Part shown: in pieces, positions 1-9,507 of the stretch
How the letters are laid out: every line of letters begins with the position of its first letter
Numbering within the stretch: position 1 is the first letter of the stretch
Source: Pseudoalteromonas luteoviolacea NCIMB 1942
Lineage (GTDB): Bacteria > Pseudomonadota > Gammaproteobacteria > Enterobacterales > Alteromonadaceae
Direction: 5' to 3'
Assembly (NCBI RefSeq): GCF_001625595.1
Contig: NZ_AUXT01000147.1
Coordinates: 32,734 to 96,733, forward strand
DNA length: 64,000 nucleotides
The notes under the pieces: model-generated
Seen by the model: the letters and a program-made list of their open reading frames with translations, nothing else
What the model was told of the DNA's origin: nothing
Databases searched by the model: none
Made by a program: the position numbers and the translations under genes

Positions 1-410
1 GTGCTTTCCAGATGGCTAAGCCATCGGATCTAATCCCTGAGCTACAGGGTCGCTTACCAATTCGCGTTGAATTAGAAGCACTGACGGCAAAAGACTTCAA
101 GCGTATCTTAACTGAACCTCATGCTTCTTTAACGGAACAACAGCAAGCTTTGCTTAAAACTGAGCAAGTGGCTATTGAATTTACCGATGACGCAATAGAG
201 CGTATTGCCGAAGCGGCATGGAAGGTGAATGAAAAAACCGAAAATATTGGTGCGCGCCGTCTGCACACAGTAATGGAAAAGCTGATGGAAGAGATCTCAT
301 TTGATGCATCTGACAAAGCAGGTCAATCACTGACTATTGATGCAAAGTACGTTGAGCAGCATTTAGAAATGCTAGTACAAGATGAAGACCTCAGTCGCTT
401 CATTCTTTAA
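1..410 (+). CDS. hslU: HslU, ATPase subunit of HslVU protease (3' part only)
   Basis: The C-terminal ~136 residues of the AAA+ unfoldase that feeds substrates to the HslV peptidase in the cytoplasm. The reading frame is already open at base 3 (Ala-Phe-Gln before the first Met), so the Met at base 12 is internal and the gene begins outside the window. Visible are the stretch [20 protein letters not shown], the sensor-2 region [15 protein letters not shown], and the terminal residues DLSRFIL, the tail that docks into HslV in the known complex. hslV should lie just upstream, outside the window. A terminator-like hairpin follows the stop codon. Confidence 0.97.
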   Translation, partial: AFQMAKPSDLIPELQGRLPIRVELEALTAKDFKRILTEPHASLTEQQQALLKTEQVAIEFTDDAIERIAEAAWKVNEKTENIGARRLHTVMEKLMEEISFDASDKAGQSLTIDAKYVEQHLEMLVQDEDLSRFIL

Positions 411-420
411 ATGAGGACAG

Positions 421-446
421 GGCCAGCATTAGCTGGCCTTACTTTT
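421..446 (+). terminator. Rho-independent terminator after hslU
   Basis: A perfect 7-bp stem GGCCAGC/GCTGGCC with an ATTA loop is followed by TTACTTTT. It ends one base before the probable ATG of the next gene, so the hslVU terminator and the translation start of the DUF971 gene abut. Confidence 0.75.
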
Positions 447-821
447 ATGTATCAAGTCACTAAATTACATTATCATCGCACCAGTAAGTTGCTCGATATC
501 CATTTTGATGATGACTTAACGGTTACATTGAGCTGCGAGTTTTTACGCACCCACTCTCCCTCAGCTGAAGTACAAGGGCATGGTCCTTCACAGCCACAAC
601 TGGTCTTGAATAAACAAAATGTGCAAATATCCCAGTTAGAACCCGTTGGTCATTATGCGATTCGACTTTGTTTTGATGATGGCCACAACTCAGGGCTATT
701 CAGTTGGCAGTACCTACGAAAACTCTGTACGGAGCATAAATCCTTGTGGCAAACCTATCAACAGCGCGTTGAAGCACACCAACAAAGTAAAGACAGCGTA
801 CCCATTAAATTTGTGCCTTAA
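447..821 (+). CDS. DUF971 domain protein (gamma-butyrobetaine hydroxylase N-terminal-like)
   Basis: A 124-residue protein beginning MYQVTKLHYHRTSKLLDIHF. It matches the DUF971 fold, also found as the N-terminal domain of gamma-butyrobetaine hydroxylase and in some Fe-S-related proteins; the function of free-standing bacterial copies is unknown. Small DUF971 genes next to hslVU are a recurrent gammaproteobacterial arrangement, which supports the call. An in-frame ATG at 411, directly after the hslU stop, would add 12 residues encoded by the terminator hairpin. I prefer 447 because the family normally begins near there. Neither start has a clear Shine-Dalgarno sequence. Confidence 0.8.
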   Translation: MYQVTKLHYHRTSKLLDIHFDDDLTVTLSCEFLRTHSPSAEVQGHGPSQPQLVLNKQNVQISQLEPVGHYAIRLCFDDGHNSGLFSWQYLRKLCTEHKSLWQTYQQRVEAHQQSKDSVPIKFVP

Positions 822-903
822 GGTACGCGTTTAGCAGTGCTCATTGAAGCGTTGTTTATTCGCAGAGAAAAACATAGAAGAGTAGTTACTGAAGCGTCAA
901 GTT

Positions 904-933
904 AAGTGCCCAAAACTTGTATTTTAGGCACTT
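904..933 (-). terminator. Terminator-like hairpin after the chemoreceptor gene
   Basis: AAGTGCC/GGCACTT arms of 7 bp with an additional inner AAAA/TTTT pairing, placed 9 bases beyond the stop of the minus-strand chemoreceptor. There is no long U tract, so termination efficiency is uncertain. Confidence 0.5.
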
Positions 934-941
934 ATTGACTG

Positions 942-2822
942 TTAGACCTTGTACTTATCAATGGCTATATGAAGTGCTCGAGCCTGTTCAGAAAGCTCTT
1001 CACTGCTTTGAGCATTCGAAGCTGCATGCTCAGAAGCATTTTGTGCAATGTCCCTGATTTTCACAACATTCTTGTTCACTTCAGAAGCAACTTGATTTTG
1101 TTCGTCAATCGCTGTTGCAATATGAGTACTCATATCCATGATGTTTTGTACATCTTCGGTGATCAGACCCAGTAGCTCACCAGCTCTTTCTGCTTGCTCA
1201 ACACTCTCGTTACTTTGCCCACGGCATTCTTCCATGATGCTTACAACGTCTTGAGTACGTTGCTGTAACGTCGAAATAATGCTTTCAATTTCTTGAGTAG
1301 AGTCTTGAGTACGCTGCGCCAATGAACGCACTTCGTCTGCAACAACCGCGAAACCTCGCCCTTGCTCACCCGCTCGCGCAGCCTCAATTGCCGCATTCAG
1401 CGCCAATAAGTTAGTCTGTTCAGCAATACCGCGTATTACATCCAAGACCGAACCTATCGTTTCACCATCGCGCTCTAACTGGCCCACCACTTCAGACGCA
1501 CCACTTAGTGAGTGTGACAACGCCATAATGTGATCTATGGTAGAAGTTACTTCACTGCGACCTTGCTGCGCGTTATTGTTCGTTGACTCAGCTTTTTGTG
1601 CAGCCGCTTCAGTATTGTGTGAAATATCTTGAATAGTCGCCTGCATTTCTGTTGCAGCGGTGGCCACCATATCAGCTTCATGAAGCTGTTCATTCATACC
1701 AGCACTGGTTTGTGCGGTTGTTTGCGATAAATGATCTGTCGCATCGTTAATAGTCACAAGCGCACGATTAACATCAGCGATTAGCTCTTTAAAATCACCA
1801 ATCAGACTGTTGAAATCTCGGGTCATATCGGTAATTTCATCATTACCTGTCTGCTCGATGAAAATGCCTAAGTTATTTTCTCTGCGGATCCGCTCTATGG
1901 TTTGATAAACACGCTCAACTGGGCGAATAATCGAACGACTGGTCGACCAAACTAAAAACATTACAATCATAGCCGCAACGACGAAGATCACAATGGCAAC
2001 AGACTTGGCAAACTCCGCATTATTGTGAATTTCCGTTTTAGTCTGCAACACAATGGCCGCAACCACGGCATCACTCTTTTGCACCGTGCGCTTCATCTCG
2101 CCCAAGGCGCCACTATCAAGATCAACCCCAAGCGCGACTTGCGCATCTATCAAGCCTTTAAATTTGATTTGATACACATCAAGCAACCTGTTCAGATCTT
2201 GTTGATAGCTACTACTGTGATTAGAATCGCGGATTTGTGCTTCAAACGTCTCTATGTGCTTATTGAATTTTCCAAGATACTTGGTATCTAAGCGCAACAT
2301 AAAGTCTTTTTCTGCCCGTCTAAGCTGAAGCATAGTCGTCAGCAGCTTATAGTCTTCTTTTTGTTTAAGCAGCGTTTCAACACCATGTACAGCTTTTCGT
2401 AATTCGCCGTATAAAGCGTCTTTAGGGTGCAAGCCAATTGTTCTTTGCAATGATACAACGTTATTAAACGATTGATGATACTGCTTGACCAACTGGTCAA
2501 ACTCCTGAAGCTGAGAGCTATCTATATCAAATTCAATAAAAATCTCCTTTAACAGCGCTTTCTTTTCTTGCAGCTGACGATATTCATTTTCAAATTTGTC
2601 TAGCGCATCGACATCTTTGTAGAACAAAAAGTTCTTCTCGTACTTTCGCATCGCTAGCTCGTGAACATCCAGTTCTTCCGCATATTGAATCGTTTCATTC
2701 AAACGGCGCATTGTATTGGCTTCGGTGATGATCACCGCCAACATCACAAGCAATGCTACACCGACAACTACAGCGTTTAATTGCAAACGCCTTTTAATGG
2801 TGAGATTTTCAAGTAGAGCCAT
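942..2822 (-). CDS. Methyl-accepting chemotaxis protein with HBM-type sensor
   Basis: A 626-residue transmembrane chemoreceptor. The order is: short cytoplasmic N-terminus, membrane helix about 15-35, all-helical periplasmic domain about 36-273, membrane helix about 275-294, HAMP linker about 296-350, and a cytoplasmic signalling domain ending near 626. The periplasmic part contains the paired motifs EKNFLFYKD and [10 protein letters not shown], typical of the helical bimodular (HBM) ligand-binding domain known from McpS-like receptors. The conserved CheA/CheW-binding hairpin tip lies near 463-502 ([20 protein letters not shown]). The ligand cannot be read from sequence; McpS itself binds organic acids. 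It is a single-gene unit with its own 3' hairpin. Confidence 0.93.
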   Translation of the reverse strand: MALLENLTIKRRLQLNAVVVGVALLVMLAVIITEANTMRRLNETIQYAEELDVHELAMRKYEKNFLFYKDVDALDKFENEYRQLQEKKALLKEIFIEFDIDSSQLQEFDQLVKQYHQSFNNVVSLQRTIGLHPKDALYGELRKAVHGVETLLKQKEDYKLLTTMLQLRRAEKDFMLRLDTKYLGKFNKHIETFEAQIRDSNHSSSYQQDLNRLLDVYQIKFKGLIDAQVALGVDLDSGALGEMKRTVQKSDAVVAAIVLQTKTEIHNNAEFAKSVAIVIFVVAAMIVMFLVWSTSRSIIRPVERVYQTIERIRRENNLGIFIEQTGNDEITDMTRDFNSLIGDFKELIADVNRALVTINDATDHLSQTTAQTSAGMNEQLHEADMVATAATEMQATIQDISHNTEAAAQKAESTNNNAQQGRSEVTSTIDHIMALSHSLSGASEVVGQLERDGETIGSVLDVIRGIAEQTNLLALNAAIEAARAGEQGRGFAVVADEVRSLAQRTQDSTQEIESIISTLQQRTQDVVSIMEECRGQSNESVEQAERAGELLGLITEDVQNIMDMSTHIATAIDEQNQVASEVNKNVVKIRDIAQNASEHAASNAQSSEELSEQARALHIAIDKYKV

Positions 2823-2929
2823 ACAGTTACCTAATTATTACAGAACCTGCAATACAGTATAGCCAAAGTCACCTTGCGTCGGAATTCAATCTACAACTTT
2901 ATGCAACTTTTTTTCAAAATGCTCACCTA

Positions 2930-3976
2930 TCATGCAACTTTGTTCCTATTTTGTAGGACTGGAGACCATAAACTATCGTGAAGTGCGCTGTAATCTTGCC
3001 ACTGTCCCTTTGCCAACCAGTCGGCTAGCGGAGTTGCATCTGATGGAAAATCGATCACTTGCCCCTCTGGATATTCCAACCATTCTGCCAGCGCTTCTGA
3101 ATTGAGGTAATTCATTACGTTTGCCAATCCCAAAGACTCAAGTGTCATTGCATTACTTAGCTGCTCAAATTGCCCTTGCAACGGCTTGAGCAGTAACTTT
3201 TTACCATATTTCAGTGCTTCGCTAGACAGTTCAAAGCCAGCATTAGCAACAACACCCGATGCGCTGGCGAGATCTTCTAAAAACCCATGACGTGAAGGCG
3301 ACCGCAAATGAATATGGTTGATCGATTGATTGGTCGCATCTGGGTGGTAGCAATAAAACTCTCTGTCGGGAAAGTCTCCCAACAGCTCTACAATATTGTT
3401 GAGCTCTTCAAAAGGTAGATAGACCAATATTTTATTTGGAATAGACACTTTATGCGCGCCGTGATAAGCAATAAATGGCGGCACAATGTTTTTCGCAAAA
3501 GGCTGCCAATGCACGCCTAAGTACACATCTGCCGGTGCAAACCAGCGGATCAATGCTCTTTGTATGGAGCCCGCACCAAATAAAGGTACCTCCGGTGACA
3601 AAAATGCGGCCTGGTGACTCATGGCAACTACGGGCACTTTGGCTAATTTCGCAGCCCACGCAGATATTGGTTCAAAATCATTGAACACCATATCGTAGCA
3701 TTTAATATTTAAACCTCTGACATCTCGGGCAAAAGTACCAAAATTAAGCTGTTTAGCTGTCTCCCGATAATTCAAACGGCCACTTTTCGTAATAAAACTC
3801 ATGCCAGTTCGTGTTTGATATTCACCGAATATATCCATGTCGAAATACTGGTCAGCTTGTCGACCAGAGAAGAGGTAATCCACTTCAATATTCATGCTCT
3901 TGAAACACTCAGCCATCACGCGTGCACGCGTTATGTGACCATTTCCCGTTCCCTGGATACCATATAATATTTTCAT
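2930..3976 (-). CDS. MJ1255/VC2487-family glycosyltransferase
   Basis: A 348-residue GT-B-fold protein. The N-terminal MKILYGIQGTGNGHITRARV is diagnostic of the MJ1255/VC2487 family, which resembles MurG/UDP-glucuronosyltransferase-type enzymes; acceptor and donor are unknown. A glycine-rich C-terminal stretch (VVANAGFELSSEALKYGKKL) fits nucleotide-sugar binding. The open frame runs on upstream to 4159, but those 61 residues lie over the PAP2 gene in another frame and are not homologous to the family. The start at 3976 overlaps the PAP2 stop as ATGA, so the two genes are probably translationally coupled. Confidence 0.85.
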   Translation of the reverse strand: MKILYGIQGTGNGHITRARVMAECFKSMNIEVDYLFSGRQADQYFDMDIFGEYQTRTGMSFITKSGRLNYRETAKQLNFGTFARDVRGLNIKCYDMVFNDFEPISAWAAKLAKVPVVAMSHQAAFLSPEVPLFGAGSIQRALIRWFAPADVYLGVHWQPFAKNIVPPFIAYHGAHKVSIPNKILVYLPFEELNNIVELLGDFPDREFYCYHPDATNQSINHIHLRSPSRHGFLEDLASASGVVANAGFELSSEALKYGKKLLLKPLQGQFEQLSNAMTLESLGLANVMNYLNSEALAEWLEYPEGQVIDFPSDATPLADWLAKGQWQDYSALHDSLWSPVLQNRNKVA

Positions 3977-4497
3977 AACTCTCCTAAAATCCCGATTGCC
4001 AAGACGGCACAGCCGCTCCCCATCAACGCCCCAATAATCACATCGGCTGGATAATGAACACCAACGAGTACACGTGATAGCGAAACACCCATTGCCCAAA
4101 CGACTAACGGGATCGTCAGGATTGGATAAACTTCCATTAAACAGGTTGCATATAACCAAGCGCCCGCGCTGTGTCCTGATGGCAAACTAAACTTATCACT
4201 CGGCGTCAGCATGGCCTTCACCGCCAAACAATCACACGGTCTAACCCTGGCAAAATGTTTCTTCAATAAGAAATACAAGGGTCGCTCTATTGCAAATGCC
4301 ACCAGTACCGTTTGAAAGAAAGTGACACCGACCTTACCCATAAAATAGCCATTGAGTAGTGCGAGAATCACGTACAGTCCGCCGTTGCCGCTTTTGGACA
4401 ACATCAACATTAACCACTTAAACCATGGTCCGCGCTTAGGCTTATAAAGTGCAAAGTAAAGCGCCGTATCCAGCTTGATTATTTGTGCTTTCATCAT
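3973..4497 (-). CDS. PAP2-family membrane phosphatase
   Basis: A 174-residue polytopic membrane protein with all three phosphatidic-acid-phosphatase type 2 motifs: KKHFARVRP (K-x6-RP), PSGH, and SRVLVGVHYPAD (SR-x5-H-x3-D). Such enzymes dephosphorylate lipid phosphates or undecaprenyl pyrophosphate at the membrane surface. It is the first gene of a two-gene unit with the MJ1255/VC2487-family glycosyltransferase (ATGA overlap), which suggests a shared role in envelope lipid or glycan metabolism; that is inference. There are two adjacent Met codons at the start (4497 and 4494), and either could be used. Confidence 0.88.
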   Translation of the reverse strand: MMKAQIIKLDTALYFALYKPKRGPWFKWLMLMLSKSGNGGLYVILALLNGYFMGKVGVTFFQTVLVAFAIERPLYFLLKKHFARVRPCDCLAVKAMLTPSDKFSLPSGHSAGAWLYATCLMEVYPILTIPLVVWAMGVSLSRVLVGVHYPADVIIGALMGSGCAVLAIGILGEL

Positions 4498-4651
4498 AGT
4501 TGCTTACATTTGTTCACAAATTCAGCATAGAAGAGCTTAATAACAATCACACGACATTTTTGTTACACAATTATGTAAGTTGATTCAAAGCATTGCGCCG
4601 AATAGGAATGGGAGTATACTGACAACAGTTTAGCCATTCTCTGAGGATACT

Positions 4652-5164
4652 ATGATGGATTACAGCACTTCTGAACTGTGCGATCACTTCGCAGATGCCA
4701 TTGACGTACTTGAGCCAATGTTCATCAACTTTGGCGGTCAAAGCGCCTTTAGTGGCCGCATAAAAACCGTTAAATGCTTCGAAAACAATGAAGTGATTGC
4801 TGAAGTACTACAACAAGATGGTACTGGCAGAGTCCTACTTATCGATGGCGGCGGCTCAACCAGACGTGCACTCATTGATATCGACCTCGCAGAATTGGCT
4901 ACAGATAACAACTGGCAAGGCATTGTTGTATATGGCGCAGTACGCCATGTAGAAGAGCTTGAAGAGTGTGAATTGGGCATTCAAGCCATTGCGTCAATTC
5001 CTGTTGCCGCAGATAGTGAAGGAGCTGGCGTGCAAGGTATTCCAGTGAACTTTGCTGGCGTATCTTTCTTTGACGACGATTTTCTATACGCCGACTCTAC
5101 AGGCATCATTATTTCTGCTGAAGAGCTCCTACTAGAGATAGATGACGAAACATCTGAAGATTAA
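4652..5164 (+). CDS. rraA: RraA, regulator of ribonuclease E activity
   Basis: A 170-residue protein closely matching E. coli RraA (161 residues), with [17 protein letters not shown], the core [20 protein letters not shown], and [20 protein letters not shown]. RraA binds RNase E and its degradosome scaffold and inhibits mRNA decay; it has the fold of class II aldolase-like trimers. Two Met codons stand at the start (4652, 4655); the GAGG at about 4641 suits either. The C-terminus is about 9 residues longer than in E. coli and acidic. It is monocistronic, with a hairpin following the stop. Confidence 0.95.
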   Translation: MMDYSTSELCDHFADAIDVLEPMFINFGGQSAFSGRIKTVKCFENNEVIAEVLQQDGTGRVLLIDGGGSTRRALIDIDLAELATDNNWQGIVVYGAVRHVEELEECELGIQAIASIPVAADSEGAGVQGIPVNFAGVSFFDDDFLYADSTGIIISAEELLLEIDDETSED

Positions 5165-5178
5165 CTTAAAACAGATCC

Positions 5179-5208
5179 AGAACTGAGACACTCGGTGTAC
5201 TCAGTTCT
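5179..5208 (+). terminator. Hairpin after rraA
   Basis: 9-bp arms AGAACTGAG and CTCAGTTCT with a further ACAC/GTGT pairing inside. The downstream sequence (gctatcttc) is not U-rich, so this is a strong stem-loop but an uncertain terminator. Confidence 0.45.
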
Positions 5209-5252
5209 GCTATCTTCAAAGTACCACCTGCATTAAATAACATCTGAGCACC

Positions 5253-6308
5253 ATGACCGTAAATAATTGGATTAAGATTTATAACGAATCGAATATCAAC
5301 GAGTACACTTCTACACGCGAAAATGAAACCCGCTTCTGGCAATCGCTTTCTTTTTTACAAGTACAAAATGAATTTTCTCAAGCCTTAAAAGATGCAGCGC
5401 AGTTTGGCATCAAGTATGTACTCGTTGCCATTAATGAAGACATTGGTCCACGTGGCAACTGTGGCAATGGCGGCGCAACAGATGGCTGGTTTGCGTTTTT
5501 AAAACGCTTTTTAAATTTACCTTGTAACCAATTTTTGAAACCAGACAACGTGCTACTTCTTGGTGAAGTTATCACGGTCGATCTACAAGCAAAAAGTGAA
5601 CATATAGACAATCGCACTGCGGATGGTTTAGAACAGCTTCGTACTTTGTGTGAAGAGCTGGATCAACGTGTTAGTGGTGTTTTACAGGCAATATTTGATG
5701 CGGGCCTTGAGCCTATCGTTATTGGCGGAGGACACAATAACAGCTATGGGTTGCTTAAAGCACTATCACAAAGCCAAAAGGTACCTTGCCAAGCGATAAA
5801 CTTTGACCCGCATGCAGACTTCAGAGCATTAGAAGGACGTCATTCAGGTAACGGCTTTAGCTACGCACACAACGCAGGCTTTCTAGACAATTATCATATC
5901 GTGGGCATGCATGAACAAAAAAATAATGACACCATTGTAAGTGCTTTAACTCAAGCAGGGTTCACGTACACGAGCTATCAGGATATTTTGGTTTCACGTC
6001 AAGTAAGCTTGACCGATGCCATTAAGCCCGCGCTAAAACGCTTTGATCAATCTCGTCCACTAGGCGTTGAGGTCGACGTAGATGCCATTTCTGGTATGCC
6101 AGTCAGCGCATATACCAATTGTGGCTTCAGCGTGAACGATGCCGAGCACTTTGTCTATCAAAGCGCACTCCAACCCAATGCAAAATACCTTCATTTGTGT
6201 GAAGCAGCCCCCGCCAACCACCCTCAAGGTAAGCAGCAAGGTGACATCGAAGCCGGACAAGTGCTCTCAGGTTTAGTGTGTAGTTACCTTAGAGCAAAAC
6301 AGAACTAA
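5253..6308 (+). CDS. hutG: Formimidoylglutamase (HutG-type ureohydrolase)
   Basis: A 351-residue member of the arginase/agmatinase superfamily. Mn-binding motifs are visible in order: GGGHNNSYG, NFDPHADFR and GVEVDVDAI, carrying the expected His and Asp ligands. In histidine degradation HutG converts N-formimino-L-glutamate to glutamate and formamide. The call over other ureohydrolases rests mainly on context: hutI and hutC lie 2-4 kb away. It is transcribed towards the EAL-protein gene and the two overlap by 4 bases at their 3' ends. hutU and hutH are not in the window. Confidence 0.85.
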   Translation: MTVNNWIKIYNESNINEYTSTRENETRFWQSLSFLQVQNEFSQALKDAAQFGIKYVLVAINEDIGPRGNCGNGGATDGWFAFLKRFLNLPCNQFLKPDNVLLLGEVITVDLQAKSEHIDNRTADGLEQLRTLCEELDQRVSGVLQAIFDAGLEPIVIGGGHNNSYGLLKALSQSQKVPCQAINFDPHADFRALEGRHSGNGFSYAHNAGFLDNYHIVGMHEQKNNDTIVSALTQAGFTYTSYQDILVSRQVSLTDAIKPALKRFDQSRPLGVEVDVDAISGMPVSAYTNCGFSVNDAEHFVYQSALQPNAKYLHLCEAAPANHPQGKQQGDIEAGQVLSGLVCSYLRAKQN

Positions 6309-8149
6309 TCAATATCGGTCGCACTCGATGGGTCTTCTATCGGGTGCTCCCAACGCCATTGTTTGAGCCAACTTATCATTCCGATACTACTCAACGGCCT
6401 GGTAAATAAATAGCCTTGAGCAGCAAATGCATTCAGGCTGTGCGCGAATTGCAATTGCTCTTGAGATTCGACGCCTTCACAGATCACCTTACACTCTTGG
6501 ACGTTTTGCATTTCTACAATGCCGCGCACTACTGCTTTAAAGTTACCTTGGCTTTGATTTGGTGTGGTGAGGGAGCGGCCAAGCTTTACGTAATCCACTT
6601 CTAATTTAGGTAACTTGGCTAGCAATAATGGCGACTCACCAAAACCATCAACACACAATCTCACTCCCATCGTACGGAGTCTTGCCACCATAGCGATACC
6701 CTGCGGATCTAGCGTGGTAAACATTTGGGAAGGACACTCAATGATGATATCTTGCGGCAACAATTGATGTTCAACTAACACCCTGTCGACAAACTCGATA
6801 AATTCTTCGTGTAGCATCTCTGGGCCGAATAAGTTAATGCCCAGCGGCATTTGGATCCCTTCTACCCTCAGAGCCAAGGCTATTTCTGCTGCACGTTCAA
6901 TTACATATTGCGCCAACGGCAACGCTAAACCTGCAATTCGGATATCATCGATAAACTTACTAGCAGCAAGTATCCCCTGTTTCGGATGCTGCCAACGCAA
7001 CAGTAATTCGACATATTCAATGTCGCCATCACTATTGCGAACGATAGGTTGAAAATACAACTCAAGTTCGTTTTTAAAATCTATATGTGCCAACTCAGCC
7101 AACCGCGCTTGCTGCTCTAAGCGATCGACCTGCATCTTCTGCTCATACGGAGAAATGACTTTTTCAGGCGAACTATCCAGTGCTAAAAACGCGCAGGTTA
7201 GTAAGTCGTCAAACTGCCCAAGCTCCTCGTCACAATTAACAAAACTCGCGCGAGCACTTACCTCAATAATGCAATTCCCCACATTAAATGGCTTTAACGT
7301 ACTTTCTATTATCTCGGCACAGAGGTGCTCGTGAAGATGCTTTTGATTCGCCAAACTGCACACAAAAACAAAGTGCAATCCACCTAAATGCGCAAGTCGA
7401 GCAACCTCATTACCTATCGCAATAGGCATAACATCATGACTTTGCAAATACTGTTTCATCCTATTTGCAGACTGCGCAAGTAATAAGTCACCAAATTCAC
7501 GACCGAGATGAAAGTTAACCTGCTGGAAGCCCTCAAGCCGGATCATCACTAGCATAGCTGTGCCAGGCGCACTGGCACGGTATTCGTTAAAAGTCTCTCT
7601 CACGCCCGCGCGGTCAGGCAAACCCAATATGTCGCTGTTGGGCATTTGTTGAGGTTCGACAGAAGCGGGGGTATCTGCATTGGGAGAAGGTAAAAACAGT
7701 TCACTTACAAAGATAGGTAAAATGGCGATAACGACATAGATCTCTGGCAAGTACCACCAGAAATGGGACAGTATCAACAAGGTTGCACTAACTGAGCACA
7801 AGGCTGCCGCCACTATGTACCACCCCTGACCAAGTCTATCGCTTTGCCAAATATGCAGAAGCAATAGTACAACCAAACTGTACAGGGCCAAATCACCAAT
7901 AGCGGCAAGGACAGCCAGACAACCTGCCCCCAAAAGAGCATGTATGATTCGGTTAACAGCAAAGTGAGAGCGAGCAATCGCGACTAAACTTAGACTCATT
8001 ACTGTGCCTGCAAAGAACGCATTCATGAGCCCAGGTTGCCAAGCATCGGCAAGCGATAACTTTGACAAAGCGGTACTGGCACATACCGGTAAAATCATAC
8101 ACGCCATACTTAACGCACAGATCCACTTTGCAGACATCACTCTTGCCAT
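6305..8149 (-). CDS. Membrane GGDEF-EAL protein with degenerate active sites
   Basis: A 614-residue protein: hydrophobic N-terminal region (about 8-150, roughly five or six membrane helices), a GGDEF-like domain (about 170-335), then an EAL-like domain (about 350-600). The GGDEF signature is replaced by AHLGGLHF near 254-261, so cyclase activity is unlikely. In the EAL domain the first Glu (E381), Asn439, Lys522, E558 and Gln578 are kept. The canonical DDFG is VDGFG (second Asp is Gly502), the usual KxD is KLG at 522-524, and ExxE has lost its second acid. A binding or regulatory role is therefore more likely than c-di-GMP hydrolysis. It starts 25 bases after hutI on the same strand and is probably co-transcribed with it. 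Confidence 0.85.
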   Translation of the reverse strand: MARVMSAKWICALSMACMILPVCASTALSKLSLADAWQPGLMNAFFAGTVMSLSLVAIARSHFAVNRIIHALLGAGCLAVLAAIGDLALYSLVVLLLLHIWQSDRLGQGWYIVAAALCSVSATLLILSHFWWYLPEIYVVIAILPIFVSELFLPSPNADTPASVEPQQMPNSDILGLPDRAGVRETFNEYRASAPGTAMLVMIRLEGFQQVNFHLGREFGDLLLAQSANRMKQYLQSHDVMPIAIGNEVARLAHLGGLHFVFVCSLANQKHLHEHLCAEIIESTLKPFNVGNCIIEVSARASFVNCDEELGQFDDLLTCAFLALDSSPEKVISPYEQKMQVDRLEQQARLAELAHIDFKNELELYFQPIVRNSDGDIEYVELLLRWQHPKQGILAASKFIDDIRIAGLALPLAQYVIERAAEIALALRVEGIQMPLGINLFGPEMLHEEFIEFVDRVLVEHQLLPQDIIIECPSQMFTTLDPQGIAMVARLRTMGVRLCVDGFGESPLLLAKLPKLEVDYVKLGRSLTTPNQSQGNFKAVVRGIVEMQNVQECKVICEGVESQEQLQFAHSLNAFAAQGYLFTRPLSSIGMISWLKQWRWEHPIEDPSSATDID

Positions 8150-8174
8150 TACTCAATCACTTTTTACTTCATTA

Positions 8175-9398
8175 TTATTGAATAAGTCTACCCGATATCC
8201 ACAGATTTAACAGATCGTTTACGCCAAATTGGTAACTTAATTCAGCAGGGTGTTGTATTTGCCACATCGCAATGTCTGCTTTGCAGCCCACTTTCAGCAC
8301 ACCGCGGTCCTGAAGTCCAAGTGCTTGAGCTGCATGCCTTGTTGCACCAAGCAGAGCTTCTTCAGGTGTCATTTTAAATAAAGTACACGCCATATTAAGC
8401 ATCAAACGCAATGAACATAGTGGCGCAGTGCCTGGGTTAAAGTCACTGGCGATAGCAATCGGCACACCATGTTTACGCAATAATTCAATTGGTGGATATT
8501 GTGTTTCTCTCAAGAAATAAAATGCACCAGGCAAAATAACGGCAACAGTGCCAGATTTTGCCATTGCCATTACACCGCGCTCATCTAAATATTCAATATG
8601 ATCGGCAGAGAGGCCATTAAATTCAGCAACTAGCTCACTGCCATGCTGATTTGATAATTGCTCGGCATGGCACTTTACTTTTAATCCAAGCTCAGTCGCG
8701 CGTTCAAATACTCGTTTGGTCTGCGCATGACTAAAGCCTACATTTTCACAGAATACATCCACTGCATCCGCTAAATTACGCTCAGCAACCAAAGGCAGCA
8801 TTTCGTCACACACTAAATCGATGTAGCCATCACTATCACCTTTATATTCGGGTGGTAAGGCATGCGCACCGAGAAATGTACTTTGGACTTGAACAGGATG
8901 ATGTTCATCCAGTATTTGGTTTACTTCTAGTAATTTAAGTTCAGTTTCCGTATCTAATCCATACCCTGATTTACTTTCAACGGTAGTCACTCCCTCACGT
9001 AACAATGCGTTTAAGCGCTCTTTAGCAGCAACAAACAACATTTCTTTAGATGCTTGGCGTGTCGCTTTTACGGTTGTAGCAATCCCCCCGCCCTGCTCTG
9101 CTATTTCTTGGTATGACACTCCATTTAAGCGCTTTTCAAATTCCTCAGCACGAGAGCCCGCAAATAAGATATGTGTATGGCAATCGATTAAGCCGGGTGT
9201 TAACCACGCACCTTTAGCTGAAATCACAGGGGTAGACAGCGCGTCAAACTCAGGCAAATCAGATTCTTTCCCAAGCCAAACTATGGTGTCGCCCTCAATC
9301 ATAACTGCACCATTTTCAATCACACCATATGCACCTTCGATTTGCGCATCCATTGTCGCAATATTTGCATTAGTTATCACTAAATCTACATTGATCAC
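8175..9398 (-). CDS. hutI: Imidazolonepropionase
   Basis: A 407-residue amidohydrolase that hydrolyses 4-imidazolone-5-propionate to N-formimino-L-glutamate, the third step of histidine degradation. Visible are the metal-binding DCHTHILF, the substrate-region motif [16 protein letters not shown], the [16 protein letters not shown] stretch and [14 protein letters not shown], all typical of HutI. The length equals the family norm. It is divergent from hutC across a 109-base intergenic region that contains a perfect palindromic operator, so histidine/urocanate-dependent repression by HutC is expected. The GGDEF-EAL gene follows it closely on the same strand. Confidence 0.96.
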   Translation of the reverse strand: MINVDLVITNANIATMDAQIEGAYGVIENGAVMIEGDTIVWLGKESDLPEFDALSTPVISAKGAWLTPGLIDCHTHILFAGSRAEEFEKRLNGVSYQEIAEQGGGIATTVKATRQASKEMLFVAAKERLNALLREGVTTVESKSGYGLDTETELKLLEVNQILDEHHPVQVQSTFLGAHALPPEYKGDSDGYIDLVCDEMLPLVAERNLADAVDVFCENVGFSHAQTKRVFERATELGLKVKCHAEQLSNQHGSELVAEFNGLSADHIEYLDERGVMAMAKSGTVAVILPGAFYFLRETQYPPIELLRKHGVPIAIASDFNPGTAPLCSLRLMLNMACTLFKMTPEEALLGATRHAAQALGLQDRGVLKVGCKADIAMWQIQHPAELSYQFGVNDLLNLWISGRLIQ

Positions 9399-9444
9399 TG
9401 TCTATACTCAGTTGGATAAAATTAATACGAGTTTAGCAAGAATA

Positions 9445-9458
9445 CTTGTATATACAAG
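9445..9458. promoter_or_regulatory. Putative HutC operator
   Basis: A perfect 14-base palindrome CTTGTATATACAAG between the divergent hutI and hutC start codons. It agrees with the TTGTATATACAA-type sites described for HutC repressors in other proteobacteria. It sits 46 bases from hutI and 49 bases from hutC, so one bound dimer could control both directions. Urocanate is the known inducer of HutC. Confidence 0.85.
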
Positions 9459-9507
9459 ATAAGTGTGCCACCTTTATGAGTAACCTTTGAATTAGTGGCT
9501 GCGAAGC

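Noticed and set aside
3977..4159. N-terminal extension of the glycosyltransferase frame (61 codons)
   Set aside because: It overlaps the PAP2 gene in another frame, has Cys/Arg-rich unnatural composition, and the family start motif MKILYGIQGTGNGH lies at 3976.
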